Shown here piece by piece: positions 21,834-34,263 of a stretch of DNA of 64,000 nucleotides. Source of the DNA: Dendrocalamus latiflorus (taxonomy: Eukaryota > Streptophyta > Magnoliopsida > Poales > Poaceae); the NCBI GenBank assembly GCA_017311315.1, contig CM029640.1:31619092-31683091 (forward strand), read 5' to 3'. The notes beneath the pieces are model-generated. The model was given only the letters and a program-made list of their open reading frames with translations. It searched no databases and was not told where the DNA came from. The position numbers and the translations under genes were made by a program. Within the stretch, counting starts at the first letter, position 1, and every line of letters begins with the position of its first letter.

Positions 21834-22982
21834 ATGGAGTCCACCAACAAACCGTCCGGCGCCGGCGGCGCCGTGGCGTACTCGGCTACCACGGCACCGC
21901 CGCCGACCGTGGCAGGCGGGGAGCCCTCTGACGCCCTTGTCGGCGCCGGCGCAGGCACCGGAGCTGGAGGAGGGGACGGGGACCCCCGCGCCGCTCTCCA
22001 ACGGCTGGCTGCCCTCGGGGACCGCATGGCCGCCGTCCGGCGTCGCCTCGCCGCCTCCCTCTCCGGAGAATCGCAGCCCCTCACCTCCTCCGACATCCAC
22101 TCCGTGTCCTCCGAGATCTCCTCCGCCGCCCACCTCGTCGTCCTCAACGCCGCCTCCCTCCTCTCTTCCTCCCTCCCCTTCCCCTTCCCCGCTCCACCTC
22201 CACCTACTCCCCCTCCCGCTCCTGCCCTGGAGCTCCCAGCCGCGGCCACCTCTGCCCGAGAACTCCCCCAAGAAGTCGCCAAGGCCGACGGCGACTACGA
22301 CGTCGTGGAGCTCGACGCCGCCGAGCTGCTCGCGGAGCACGTCCACTTCTGCGATATCTGCGGCAAGGGCTTCCGCCGCGACGCCAACCTCAGGATGCAC
22401 ATGCGCGCGCACGGCGACCGCTTCAAGACCCTGGACGCGCTCTCCCGGCCCGGCCAGGCGAAGCCGCCTGCCGGCCGCGATGTGCGGTTCTCGTGCCCCG
22501 TCGCGGGATGCAACCGGAACCGTGCTCACCGCCGCTTCCGGGCGCTCAAGTCGGCGGTGTGCGCTCGCAACCATTTCCGGCGCAGCCACTGCCCCAAGCT
22601 CTACGCCTGCGAGCGCTGCGGTGGCAAGAAGCGTTTCGCTGTTCTTGCCGATCTCCGCAGCCACCTTCGCCACTGCGGGGCGGAGGCGCAGTGGCGCTGC
22701 TCCTGCGGCACCACCTTCTCCCGCAAGGACAAGCTGTTCGGCCATCTCGCCCTCTTTGAAGGCCACATGCCAGCCATCACCGAGCCGAACAAGCATGTGG
22801 TGACAGCGCCTACAGAGGCATCCCTTGATATGATAGAGGAAGGAGGAATTGAAGGGAACTGTGAACAGGAGGAGGATGAGGAGGGCGCTTTTGATCCGGA
22901 GTTCTTCAAGGAGTGGATGGAGGAGCTCAGAGGTAGTGCTGGTGGCACGAGTTGGCCTGGACCGGCAGCACCAGGGCAATAG
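21834..22982 (+). CDS. STOP1/ART1-like C2H2 zinc-finger transcription factor
   Basis: A single-exon, GC-rich gene of 382 residues starting MESTNKPSGAGG. Family members act in the nucleus and switch on genes for aluminium and proton tolerance. Residues 1-160 are low-complexity Ala/Pro/Gly with a helical stretch at about 53-113. Four fingers follow: C173, C176, H189, H193 (FCDICGKGFRRDANLRMHMR); C221, C226, H247, H252; C259, C262, H277, C281 (a C2HC finger); and C289, C291, H304, H311. This set with the atypical second to fourth fingers is the STOP1 signature. The C-terminus is acidic (EQEEDEEGAFDPEFFKEWMEE), a possible activation region. It is shorter than STOP1 itself (about 500 residues), so it is probably a paralogue. 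No lesions are seen. Two MITEs lie upstream and two copia elements bracket the locus. Confidence 0.93.
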   Translation: MESTNKPSGAGGAVAYSATTAPPPTVAGGEPSDALVGAGAGTGAGGGDGDPRAALQRLAALGDRMAAVRRRLAASLSGESQPLTSSDIHSVSSEISSAAHLVVLNAASLLSSSLPFPFPAPPPPTPPPAPALELPAAATSARELPQEVAKADGDYDVVELDAAELLAEHVHFCDICGKGFRRDANLRMHMRAHGDRFKTLDALSRPGQAKPPAGRDVRFSCPVAGCNRNRAHRRFRALKSAVCARNHFRRSHCPKLYACERCGGKKRFAVLADLRSHLRHCGAEAQWRCSCGTTFSRKDKLFGHLALFEGHMPAITEPNKHVVTAPTEASLDMIEEGGIEGNCEQEEDEEGAFDPEFFKEWMEELRGSAGGTSWPGPAAPGQ

Positions 22983-25360
22983 CAATGTAGCGAGCTCTAT
23001 TTGGGGTAAGAGCTTTATCTTCCTGCTGTTTTGTTGTAAAACTGTAACGTACAGTATGTGAAAAATTTGGTGCAACAAGACGTTGTGAAACAATGTCAAG
23101 ATGCTGATGATAGGATTACATCTTACTAGTATCTAGTACAAACTAGGCATTGGAACATTCTTCTGCTACTTGGTGAAGTTTTGGATGTGTCAACTTGATA
23201 GGGTGGAAAGTTATCCTCATAGTTCATAACTTCGTATTACACCAAAAACAGAAATCTTAACTTAATTTATGCAACTGAGCTCAAGTATGTAAGATGCTCT
23301 TGGATGGCATGTCTCTTATCCAAATTAATTTTATATTGGGGATGAGTTTAGCTGGCTTTTTTCTTAAAACACTTAACCGGATCTTTACGCTTGTTGTTCT
23401 TGTATGTCCTGGATCACATATTAGTGTATGCATTTCACTCCAAACATTTATCATCTCCGTGGACGAAACTTTAAACTTTAAACCACTTCCCCTTTTCTTC
23501 ATTAAGTATGATATTTTGGAAGTGTTCATGCTCATTTCTTAGTTTAGTCCAGGTGAGTGGCATTCACTGGGTCCCTTACATTCATAAGCATATGAGTGTG
23601 TCCCTCCTTTTATATTTTAAGGAAGGTCTTTTGGCCCTTCAGATGCAATATGACGAAATGGTTGTTGCAAAATTTTAGTGAGTTTGTGCACAGCTGTAGC
23701 ACCATATTTGCTCTGCCTTTTATGGTATAGATTATACATAGCTTATGGTTCTGTGTTCCACTATTATATAAACACTAACAATCAAGGGTTGCTATGTCTA
23801 GTTGTGTACAGACAATGATATATTTTTTCAAACAGCAGCAAATAGGTGGGCATGACATGTGGCTTGAATTCAATGGGGGTACCCTGTTAATGAGTGTTCA
23901 TAAATATTTCCGTATTTTTTTGTCATGGAATATTTCCTCTGACCGCTAACGAGATCTCTCTGAAATAGTTTCTGTTGTTGTCTAGTTTTTTTTGTTTTAT
24001 TGGATATATGTGGTTTTCCACCGAGCTGTTCCAAGTATCGAACCTAGGTTGGCTTGTTCCCTCTCCCGCAACGCCACCATCTGGAGCACATCCCAACCCT
24101 ACTTGTTTTACACTAACATTCTGACCCTTTTTTCTCGTGAGGTAGCTAACAGTTTGTCGTGATACTCCTTGTTCCTTTACTGTAGATATGCTCTCTTCCT
24201 GATGCTTGTTAATGCCAATTTTGTTTGACTTGTGATGTATTTTTTCAGTTTGCATAGATAATTTAGTATGTAATTCAGTTTTACTCTTCACCAAAGCATG
24301 TGGGTATTTCACTAGTAAGGAAAGTTATTATTGTAAAGTTCTTGTTTATCCCATGCAAATGTAAAAGGATATCATTTGCATCTGAAGAGATTGCTTATCC
24401 TTGTTCATGACACTCAAATGGAGAGTGGATTACATTGTTCATGTTTGGTTAAGTGGGATATACTATATTAATGTAGGGTACAACTAGCTGCTCTAATGTT
24501 TGCAAGCATATTATAATGTGATTATTAAACCTCCAATGCTGTCTTGTAGGTGTATGGTAACAATAGGAAGGGCCATTGGCTTGCAAAAGTGACTGGAAAG
24601 ATAAGAAGGGTCTTGCGAAGAACAACCTCTCTGCGTGCGTGCGTGCATGCGAGGTATGATGTGCCGTTGTTTTGCCCCCATCCAGTTTTTTTTTTTTTTT
24701 ACCTTCTCACCTGGGCCTCCCTTTTATCTTTCCCGGTTGCCTTGTTATTCTCTAGCTGTTGCCTGTTGGCAGAATACATCCCAGATATGCGTTATGCAAT
24801 GCTTCTCTTTCTGTAACTGACTCATGAGAAATATCCTGACTAACGGTGGAATCAGTCTCCGGTGCACTGGAGGCACCGAATAATAAAACCCAGTTTGTTG
24901 TGCATTTAGAAATGCTCATATATTAGCCTGACCATGGTGGCACCTGGAACTGGAAGATGGGCACACTGATTTGCAGGTCTCGCGACAACGGCAACCCTCT
25001 TTCAGTTGTTTTGTTACTAACTACAGCACAACACCAGCACCATTCTGACTTGAAATCAGATTCAGAACCCGATTTCAGATGTCGGATTCAAGTTTCCAAC
25101 GCCGTATATATGGCTGCGTGCGAATATGTGCGCGGCCAAGGCATATACGGTGCGCCCCAGCAATCTTTAGTGGCAGGCAAGATCATGGACCAGTGCCCTA
25201 GTGGCGTAAAGCAGCCGGTACGATGTCCAAGGATGATCGCGGTCGTCACAGCTCACATATCGCCGCCGCCACTCCCCGGAAAGGCAGCCGCATCCACCGG
25301 CGCCACGCCTTCCGCGGGGCATAGCTTTTGACTGTTAGGTGCGGCGCGTGCACTCGTTTC
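22983..25360. other. Downstream flank of the zinc-finger gene
   Basis: AT-rich sequence without a convincing protein gene. The first part should be the 3' UTR. GTAAGAGC at about 23006 and CTTGTAGGTG at about 24544 could be the ends of a 3' UTR intron, but this is only a guess. A T-rich run lies at about 24684-24701. Short open frames here have no recognisable domain. Confidence 0.4.
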
Positions 25361-25599
25361 TGTTGAGGAACCGACGCTGGAGACCAGTCCGAGTGATTCC
25401 TCTGCTTAAACAAGAACGAATCAATCACAGAATAATAGATTGAACACAGAGAGGTAGAGAGAACTCCTAGTCTTTCTTTATTGTTTTAGATTGCATCGGG
25501 GTACATAATAAGGGGGAGTCTAGGGCCCTATTTATAGTCTACGGTGGGGTGCCCAAATAGATTAGGACTCTGGCCATGGAGAGTCCAGGTTTCCTAATA
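25361..25599 (-). repeat. copia-3 3' LTR
   Basis: This 239-bp copy has one TCACAGAA unit. Differences from the partner include GAGTGATT versus GAGCGATT, CCTAGTC versus CCTGGTC, and AATAAGG versus AATGAGG. Confidence 0.93.
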
Positions 25600-25845
25600 C
25601 CCCCCTTGGGCACTCACCCAACATACTCATGCCTCGTTAAAACTCCATAAAAACCCAGTGGGAAAAATTTGGAGAAAGAGTACATGATGCATGTGATGTT
25701 GTGATGCACGAATTGCCTCATTAAAAACCTTGGTCGAGAAACTTCATGGAAAACTCGTCAAGGGAAAAAGAGTACAATTCACCCAAATTCATTTGGTCTG
25801 CAGGACTTTATTTTTTGGGTACTTAATCTTCATGATCAAGATTTA

Positions 25846-28800
25846 TTAGCAGGTTTGTGAGAATTCTTCCCCTGAATTCTACACTTCTCTAAGTTTCATC
25901 ATTCCAATTCCACGCACGCACCTTTCAAAGCTAGATGCGGGGAGTGACTTAGTGAATAAATCTGCGAGATTTTCACATGACTTAGTATGCAGTACTTTAA
26001 TCTCGTCCATCTTTTGCAATTCTTGTGCATAGAAGAACTTGGGGTTGATATGCTTTGTGAGATGACTCTTCACATAACCCGTTTGCACTTGTGCAACGCA
26101 AGCGGCATTATCTTCATAGATAATTGTGGGGGTTTGCACAATGTTCATCCCACATGACTGCTGGATGTGGTGAACCATTCGACGGAGCCAAGCGCACTCT
26201 CGTGCGGCTTCATACAGTGCTATAATTTGTGAGTGGTTCATCGAAGTAGCTACCAGGCTTTGCTTAGACGATTTCCATGAAATTGCAGTTCCACCACACA
26301 GGAATACATAGCCTGTTTGTGACTTAGCGGTATGCGGGTCTGACAGATACCCAGCATCTGCATAGCCAATCAAGTTCAGATCTTGATTCTTTCTGTAAAA
26401 CAATCCGAGGTCCTTGCTACCTTGGAGGTATCGGAAAATGTCCTTTATGCCCTGCCAATGCCTTTTGGTGGGCTCTGCACTGTACCTTGCTAACAGGTTC
26501 ACGGCAAATGCAATGTCCGGTCTAGTGCAGTTTGCTAAATACATGAGTGCTCCTACTGCACTCAAGTATGAGAATTCCGGTCCCAGGACTTCCTCCCCCT
26601 CTTCCCTTGGTCGGAAAGAATCTTTTTCTTGCTGTAAAGACCTACCGATCATCGGTACTTTCGAGGATAAAATGTCTTCTCAAAGCCAAACCTTTCGAGC
26701 ACCTTCTGGGTGTAGGTCGACTGATGTACCAAGACTCCTTCAGGGACATGCTCAAGCTGCAAGCCTAAGCAAAACTTGGTCTTGCCCAAATCTTTCATTT
26801 CAAATTCTGACTACAAGTAGGAGCTTGCTTCTTTTATGTCTTCGGCTATCCCGATGATATTCAGATCATCTACATACATAGAGATTATACAGAATCCATT
26901 CTAGAATCGCCGTATAAATACACAAGGACAGTCTTCATTGTTCGTGTAGCCTTTCTTGCAGAGAAAGTCGCTCAAGCGATTATACCACATTCTTCCAGAT
27001 TGTTTCAGTCCATACAGTGACTTTCTAAGTTTCACACTGTACAGATTTCTATTTGCTCTGTCTTGGTTCGAAAGAGGGATTCCTTCAGGGACTCTCATAT
27101 AAATCTTCGAATCCAAGTTACCGTAAAGGTATGCAGTCACAACATCCATCAATTTCATTTCCAAATTCAAGTTCACTGCCATTGAGATCAAGTATCTAAA
27201 GATAATTCCACTCATGACTGGGGAGTAGGTTTTTTCATAATCAACTCCAGGACGTTGAGTGAAACCTTGGGCTACCAGCCTTGCTTTGTATCTCACTACT
27301 TCATTTCTTTTATTTCTCTTTCGAACAAATACCCACTTGTGCCCAACGGGGTGTATGTGGGGAGGCGTGCGGCATACGGGCCCAAACACCTCTCTTTTGT
27401 TCAGAGATAGCAATTCAGTTGCTATTGCCTTCTTCGAATCTTCCCAATCTGATCTTTTCTTACATTCAGCGAGCGATGCAGGCTCGGGATCAAGATCGAT
27501 GATGGTGGCAATTTTCTTTGCGAAGTAGATTTCGATATTAGCTGTTGTCCTATTCAGGGACTCTCCCGTGTGCACATAATTTATAGCTATTTCTTCATGA
27601 GTTGCTTCTTCTGGAGCTTCACCTTGCGCATCGCTTCTTTCAATTGCGGTGGCAAGTCCCTTTAGTTTTTCGGCTCCGATGTGTGCGCACACATCCATGC
27701 CGATGGGGATATTCAGATCCGGTATGCCCTTTTCGGAAGGTGTCATACTTGTGCCAGGTCTCAACTGGCTCCCCTTCTCATTCTGGGGGACTTCAATGAT
27801 CGGCTGTGATAAATCCCTCTTATCATTTTTCGCCGGGCGTCCCCGGTTACTTTGGACTCGAGGAACCGGAGTTCTCGTCCTTTTATTCTGAGGCCTCTGG
27901 ACGGGATTAGGGATACCTTCAATTTTCTTTGGTATTTCAACCCTCTCCGGTGCATTGCGTGCAGGCACATGTGACTTAATCACGCTCTTCAAATCACTAA
28001 AGTGATCGGGCAGTTGGTTTGCTAATGCTTGCAAGTCGATGATCTTCTGGACCTCTTTTTCAGTTTCACTAGTGCGAGGGTCATGTGCATGAATTCCCGT
28101 GGTTTCCCACGTAATTTCCCGACATTTTTCATCAACGGGTTGATTTCCTCCCCCTAATGACGGGAAATTATCCTCATCAAAAATGCAATCAGCGAAGCGG
28201 GCAGTATGCAAATCTCCCGACATGGGTTCCAAATACCTGATTATGGATGCAGTCTCATAACCAACGTATATCCCAGTCTTGCGGAGTGGGCCCATTGCAG
28301 TTCGCTGCGGAGGTGGTATCGGTACATAAACCTTACATCCAAACCTGATGGGAAACTTTCGGTGGTGACCCTTGCGCTAGTTGCATAGGTGAATGGATGT
28401 TGTAGGCCGAAGGTCTAAGGTTGATGAGATTCGCTGCATGAAGGACTGCGTGTCCCCAACATGTAGCTGGCAAATTACTTTTATGCAAGAGGGGTCGGGC
28501 AATAAATTTAATTCTTTTAATTAAAGCCTCTGCCAAACCATTCTGAGTATGAACATGCGGTACCGAGTGCTCAACTGCAATTCCCATCGCCATGCAATAA
28601 TCATCAAATGCCTTTGAAGTAAATTCTCCGGCGTTGTCCATTCGAATGGACTTGATATGATGATCTGGAAACACATTTCTGATGCGAATGATCTGCGAGA
28701 TCAATTTTGCAAAGGCGTGGTTTCTTGTGGACAACAAACCCACATATGACCACTTCGAAGAAGCGTCAATGAGCACAATGAAATACTTAAACGACCATGA

Positions 28801-30770
28801 GACGGGCTGAATGGGACCGCAAATGTCTCCCTGGATGCGTTCCAGGAATGCAGGGACTTCATCCTTCACTTTCAGAGTGGAGGGTCTAGTAATTAGTTTC
28901 CCTGTGGCACATGCAGGGCACACAAAATCTTCATGATTCGGGAAATTCTTCACATTAATATTATGCCTATGTGAGTTATTTATTATGTTTCTCATCATCC
29001 TAAGACTTGGGTGGCCTAATCTGTCATGCCAGAGACAGAAGAGTTTAGAGCTTCTAAACACTGTTTTTCAGAACAGTGTACGCTGCAGGCGCTTTAATTG
29101 TGGTATAATATAGCCCTGTTTCAAGTGAAGGAAGCTTTTCTAATATTCTTTTGCCATTCGCTTCGCGCTTCGTGATGAGCAGGTATTCCTTACCGTACTC
29201 TTCGTCAGTCTCAACGTGGAAACCATTAGCGCGAATATCCTTAAAACTTAGGAGAGTTCTAGTTGATTCTGGGTACAATAAGACTTCTTAAATGACCAAA
29301 GTTGTGCCCATGGGAAGTATAATTGTGGCTCTTCCGGAACCGATTATACACGCATCGCTTCCGGCGATTGTCGTAAGGCTGCCATTGCTCTTACGGATCG
29401 ATTGGAAATACTTAGTCTCTCTTAAGATGGTATTTGTTGTGCCGCTGTCGGCAAGGCATACTTCCTCCATAGGGCGCCACACGTGTTCTAATATAACGTA
29501 TTTAATTAACATGTATTAGGAGGCATTCAACACATAAATAAAATACGCCAATATCAGAACATATAATGCCAATATAAACTGAATAAATGAATGCTTTATT
29601 CCAAAATCATTCAACCATTATGAGAAAGCAAAATCCTAAAACACCAACCATGCAAGTTCTAAACTTGTCCATTTAACACAAAATAAATGACAATTAACGT
29701 CTTATGCATTCTGTGCATCAGACGGAATCAACTAGAAAATCATTGACTTCTTCGGCTATTTCCTCAGCAGTGGCATTCTCTTCAAGAGAGATCATGGCTG
29801 TGGCTGCCTCTAAGTCGTAAGGGGGTGCTGCTGCCGGGATGGACTCAACCTCCATCATCTCCGGCAGCTGCTCAGGCTGCTCCCCCTCAATGACTGCAAA
29901 GTGGGCTTCAGGCTGCCCTTTGCCATTCTTCTTCTGAGCTTGGTGGGCATCAATGACATGTTGCGGTGCTTTGCATATCCGCGACCAATGTCCCCACTTG
30001 CCACATTTGTAACAACCCTGGTTCTGCTGGCCATAGGTCTTGTCACTCTTTTTAGCATTTTTGTCGTTTGGAGCATCTGACTTGCCTTTCTAGGCAACGA
30101 TCTTACCCTTCTTCCCCCTTTTCTTCATCAAGGGCTTTCGCACCTTGAGGCTGCTAGCGTTGGCTTCATGGCCAGCGGAGCTGCCTGGTGGCTGCGAGAC
30201 GTAATTCTTGCGGAGAAGTTCGTCCTGAGCCTCTGCTACCTGCATCATATCAATCAATTCGGCATACTCCTTGTAGCCGTCTTGACGATAGTTGCGGGCA
30301 GTCTGCACAGCACTGGGGTGAAAGGTGGACAGGGTCTTCTCGATCTTCTGGTCCTCTGTGATCTCCTTGCCACAGAGTTTAAGGTTTGTACAAATCCTGT
30401 GTAAGGCAGAATTGTACTCCCCGACCGTTTTAAAGTCGGCAAACCTCAGTCTGATCCACTCCTGCTCTGCTTGAGGAAGAATGGTGTACTTGAGCCTCTC
30501 AAACCGCTTCTTAAGTGCGGTCCAGAGTGCTAGCGCATTTCTCTCTGCCATATACTCATTCTTGAGAGTCGAGCAGAGATGATGCCTGAGAAAATGAAGT
30601 GCCTGATCATTCTCCTCAGGTGTGGATCTAGCGTCTTTCTGTCCGCTTATCCCAATAGCTGCGCCGAGCTTCCGGCCCCCAAGCACAATCTCGACATCGG
30701 ATGCTCATGTCAGATAGTTTCGGCCATGCTGGGCCAGCTCCTCGAACTCCCGGTTCGAAATTCCAGTCAT
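25846..30770 (-). pseudogene. copia-3 gag-pol, broken
   Basis: Gag starts at ATG 30768-30770 (MTGISNREFEELAQHG) and ends at TGA 29718-29720. It has a UBN2-type helical core and a knuckle CYKCGKWGHWSRIC. Stops in gag: TGA at 30705-30707, where TGG is expected in YLTWASD, and TAG at 30090-30092. Pol follows with a protease motif ADSGTT, gag-pre-integrase, integrase with GDICGP, IRMDNAGEF and QNGLAEALIK, a long linker, RT (HKWVFVRKRN, then SMYVDDLNIIG after a break) and RNase H. Further breaks: TAA at 29288-29290 (GAA in copia-2), an extra T near 29065, a frameshift near 28340, TAG at 26901-26903 and at about 26817, a frameshift near 26660, and TAG at 25879-25881. Most stops are one change away from the copia-2 codon. 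Confidence 0.93.
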
Positions 30771-31379
30771 CTACATGTGTATCAACAAAATAAAATAAGT
30801 TTACTGCAGGTAAACATGCATGGAAAATTTACTACAGGTAAATAAAGTGGTGCAATAGTTTCCCATAATGTTTCATAATTTTCTGTGCATTTTCTATAAT
30901 TTTACTGCTAATGTTCAGTGATTAAAAGCAATTTAAACAATTACAATTAACCAAAACAGTAAATAAATACAGCAAATACATAAAACAGTAATGGCATAAA
31001 TAAATAAGATTCAAATGCTAAAAAAATAATGCAAAAATTGGATTCCCGAGGCCCTTTTATGCTAAAATATGAAATTTCAGCAAATTCTACACTTTCTGGG
31101 GGTTTATGCGCAAAATTTCCGTTCAGAGAAAAATTTGCGCAATTTTCTGATTTACCGAGGGGTTTTCTGCAAAATTCTGGACCCGCTCGTAAATTTAAGG
31201 GCTTATTTGTAATTTTCAGAATTACAATGCCTTATCTGCAAAATTCTGGGCTTATATGCAAGTTTTATGGGCTTTTCGGTAATTACATAAACTTTAGGGT
31301 GTTATTCGCAAAATACCGGCCCCATCCCCCACTGACCGGCCTTTTTTTTCTTTCAGCCCCCAGAGCGGATCTCCTTTCT

Positions 31380-32437
31380 CGGCCCAAGTGGCCTTGCCCT
31401 CCCGCTGGCCCCCCTTTCCCACGGTCCATTGGCCCAGCCGGCCGGCTCAATACCGATTTAGGGTTTCCCCTCTCCCCCTAGCTGTGGCGGCGACAGGACC
31501 CGAAACTGGCTCGGGCGGAGGAGGCAAGGCCCCGAGCTGCCGGCTCAGGCGGGCGACGGGCGGCGGGGCCGGTGCACGGAGGCGGGTGGCGGGGCCAACA
31601 TGGGAGCGCTCGGCGGGGCGCGGCGGCGCTGGCGGCCGGAGCCAGGCGGGCGGCGCACGGGCGTGTGCAGGCGCGACGAGGCGGCGGCAGCCGGAGCCAG
31701 GCGTGCGCGGGTGCGGCTACGGGCCGGTGAGCCGAAGCGGGGAGGCCGTGACGGTGGCAGCGCCGGCGCGTGCTGGCGCGGGCGCGGGAGGCCGGTGGCG
31801 GGCGGCGACGCCGTGCTGGGCGAGCGGCCAGCGGCGGCGCCTTGCGGGGCGAGCGGCCGGCGGCGGCGCGGAAGACGGAGAGGCGGCCAGGCGCGCTTTC
31901 GGGCGCGGAAGGCAAAGGAACGGCCGGCGCGCGTGCAGGCGCGGAAGGCGAGGAGACGGCCGGCGCTGTTCGGGGCGGCGACCGGGCGGCGTGGCCAGCG
32001 CGAGGCGGCGGGCCCCGGGGCTGCCGTCGTGCGGGCATGGCTTCCTCGGCCCGTGCGGGGGCGGATCCGGCGAGGTGCGGCGGCCGGCCGTGCGGGGTCC
32101 GGCGGCCGTGCGTGCGCTGCTCCGTTTTTTCATGCAAAAGCCGTCCATAAACCGGACATAGATGATGCAAACATTTTTTTTTCAATCTGCAATGCTGTGC
32201 AGGAACTAAACAGGAAACCAATGCATATATTTACGATGCAATCAACATCTACCTCGTTTCGCAATCTACCGATCGACATTGTGCCGGCGATTTCAGATCT
32301 GCTCGCGGTAGATTTAGGGCGGATTTGCATCGTTCTACAGTGCAATCAACATCTACCCCGTTTCACAATCTACCGATCGGCATTGTGCCGGCGACTTCAA
32401 GTCTGCTCGCGGTAGATTAGGGCGGATTTGCACCGTA
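31380..32437 (-). repeat. copia-3 GC-rich leader and 104-bp tandem repeats
   Basis: From 31380 to about 32150 the sequence is extremely GC-rich with many GGCGGC and CGGCCGG runs; long open frames occur on several frames and both strands, which is what base composition alone produces. Two 104-bp repeats begin at 32239 and 32343, equal to those in copia-2. The region lies between the 5' LTR and gag and is probably the untranslated leader. It is diverged in detail from the copia-2 leader. Confidence 0.75.
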
Positions 32438-32548
32438 GAATTTCAATCTAGAACGCGAAAAGAAAATACAGATTCAAAAGCGATCTAGAAAATCAATCTG
32501 TGCTTCGATGATTACCTCGTTCACCGGAGCGAAGTCGTGCTGATAACG

Positions 32549-32795
32549 TGTTGAGGAACCGACGCTGGAGACCAGTCCGAGCGATTCCTCTGCTTAAATA
32601 AGAACGAATCAATCACAGAATCACAGAATAATAGATTGAACACAGAGAGGTAGAGAGAACTCCTGGTCTTTCTTTATTGCTTTAGATTGCATCGGGGTAC
32701 ATAATGAGGGGGGGTCTAGGGCCCTATTTATAGTCTACGGTGGGGTGCCCAAATAGATTAGGACTCTGGCCATGGAGAGTCCAGGTTTCCTAATA
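32549..32795 (-). repeat. copia-3 5' LTR
   Basis: This 247-bp copy has two tandem TCACAGAA units. On the minus strand it is followed by CGTTATCAGCACGA, the same primer-site sequence as in copia-2. Confidence 0.93.
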
Positions 32796-32800
32796 GTTTC

Positions 32801-33904
32801 GTTGGAAAGAGCTCCATAATTCTTGATGTACATCCTTTCCCTGCCCAGGCGATACAACAAGTCAGCAACTAGCCCAGCATTCTTCAATCTTCAGCATGGA
32901 GTCACATGAATTCCATAATTCTAGCAACTCTTGTTCGTATTAAGGGTCCCAGGCTCCCAGGCCACAAGTGCTTGCGGTAAAACCACACTCGCAAAATTCT
33001 AGTGTCCCAATGGAGGCCTAATCAGTGTGCCCAACTAATTGCACGTCAACAGCAAAGCAGTGCTTATGTATGTATCAATCATATCAATCTACCGTGCTGC
33101 CTGCTTTTTTCATTTTTGGTCCACTGCAGAGAGCTCGGCCTGCCCTAACCAAATGTACAATGCTATTGGGTGGGTTATGGTTTCTTTGGACTTATGATTT
33201 GATATTTTATAGTAACTAATTTTTAAACGAAGTGTTTTTTAAGGTGAGGTATATAAGTTGATTGTGATAGATGCTATTTAGATTTCATCTATATCATCAA
33301 AATTACACACAAGTATCTTTTCATACTCTCTCTCATGAATAGTCAGAATTCAAAGTTTTAAATCAAAAATTATAAACTAAAAAATCAACCCATTATATTC
33401 AATTTGTCTGGTCGGATCGTAACTGGGCAATGCACATCATCACGTGGCACACGTCACCGACAATTAACAAGTGGCGGTGTTCATACAAGCGACCAACAGC
33501 ATGGCTCCACGTTGCAGTGTCACGTTGTCTGTCTAGCTGATACTAAACGGAGTTCGATTCCCATGAGCCATCAGTTGGTGGATTTTCACTAGTATTTTTT
33601 GGTATTCCAACAAAAAAAAAAAGGTTATGAGCTTCCAGAGGCGCAATAGCCAATTATTTCCACCCTAAAGAAACAGCATCGCTCCACCTCGTGTCAATCT
33701 GATCATTCGTGTGTGACAGGACAGCTTTCCTTTTAGTTAATATAGGCTTGGGTAAAGTTGGCTTATACTTTTGGTTTTTATTTTTTAATTTCATCCTCTT
33801 TTTTTTAGATTTTTGGTTTCTTTCGCATTCCTTTGTATTATCTGTGATGAGCGGATCTTATTTTTATTTTTAAGATTATAGCAGTTACAGTCAAAAAAGT
33901 CTTA
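32801..33904. other. Intergenic host sequence
   Basis: No gene or repeat I can support. AT-rich, with CACGTGGC and CACACGTCAC motifs near 33441-33455 and several homopolymer runs. It links the copia-3 insertion to the MITE at 33905. Confidence 0.4.
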
Positions 33905-34144
33905 GGACCGGTTCTTTTCGGCTGCGGCTTATGGTTTTTGGCTGAAATTTTTGAATTTTGACTGTTTATGATACAGATTACGGAGAGGCAGATACTCACT
34001 TGCGATTTTGGCTGGTACAGATATTGGGCTTTTAACGTGTAGATCGTTTAACTTGTAGACCGTTTTGAGAAAATACTTCGTTTGAAAGTTAGGTATTGTA
34101 GCAAAAGCCAAAAGCTATCAGCTTTTGACTTAAAGAACAGACCC
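33905..34144. mobile_element. Probable Tourist-like MITE
   Basis: GGACCGGTTCTTTT at the left and AAAGAACAGACCC at the right are imperfect inverted repeats, and TTA flanks both sides (33902-33904 and 34145-34147). The inner pair GGCTTATGGTTTTTGGCT and GCCAAAAGCTATCAGC is also partly complementary. About 240 bp, no coding capacity. Confidence 0.65.
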
Positions 34145-34263
34145 TTAAACAGTGCTAAATAAACTAAAAAGCTCAAAACATAAGCTAAAATGAGCACACC
34201 TAGATTAAAGTTCAAACATAACACTATCGATCGTAAACGCACGAGACGCGTGCCGAGGCGGCC

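Larger units (their letters stand above)
25361..32795 (-). mobile_element. Ty1/copia element copia-3
   Basis: LTRs at 25361-25599 and 32549-32795 and the target duplication GTTTC (25356-25360 and 32796-32800) define a 7,435-bp element on the minus strand. It is the longer relative of copia-2. From 5' to 3' it has an LTR, a leader with two 104-bp repeats, a GC-rich leader segment (about 31380-32150), an AT-rich stretch (30775-31330), gag with a CCHC knuckle, and pol. The LTRs differ by about six to seven substitutions and an 8-bp indel, so it is clearly older than copia-1. Confidence 0.95.

Noticed and set aside
21777..23099. 440-residue open frame opposite the zinc-finger gene
   Set aside because: It is the antisense shadow of the STOP1-like coding sequence; the sense frame has four clear zinc fingers.
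24957..25331. 124-residue plus-strand frame beside copia-3
   Set aside because: No domain, no splice or promoter support, and ends at the insertion site; not distinguishable from chance.
31388..32415. Long overlapping open frames on both strands (over 240 residues)
   Set aside because: The region is an extremely GC-rich copia leader; open frames in four or more overlapping readings with Arg/Ala/Gly-rich products are expected from composition. No domain seen.
32700..33400. Possible weak repeat shared by 33250-33400 and 52730-52910 (ACTATAAACTAAAAA-like)
   Set aside because: Similarity is short and AT-rich; not enough to call a repeat family by eye.
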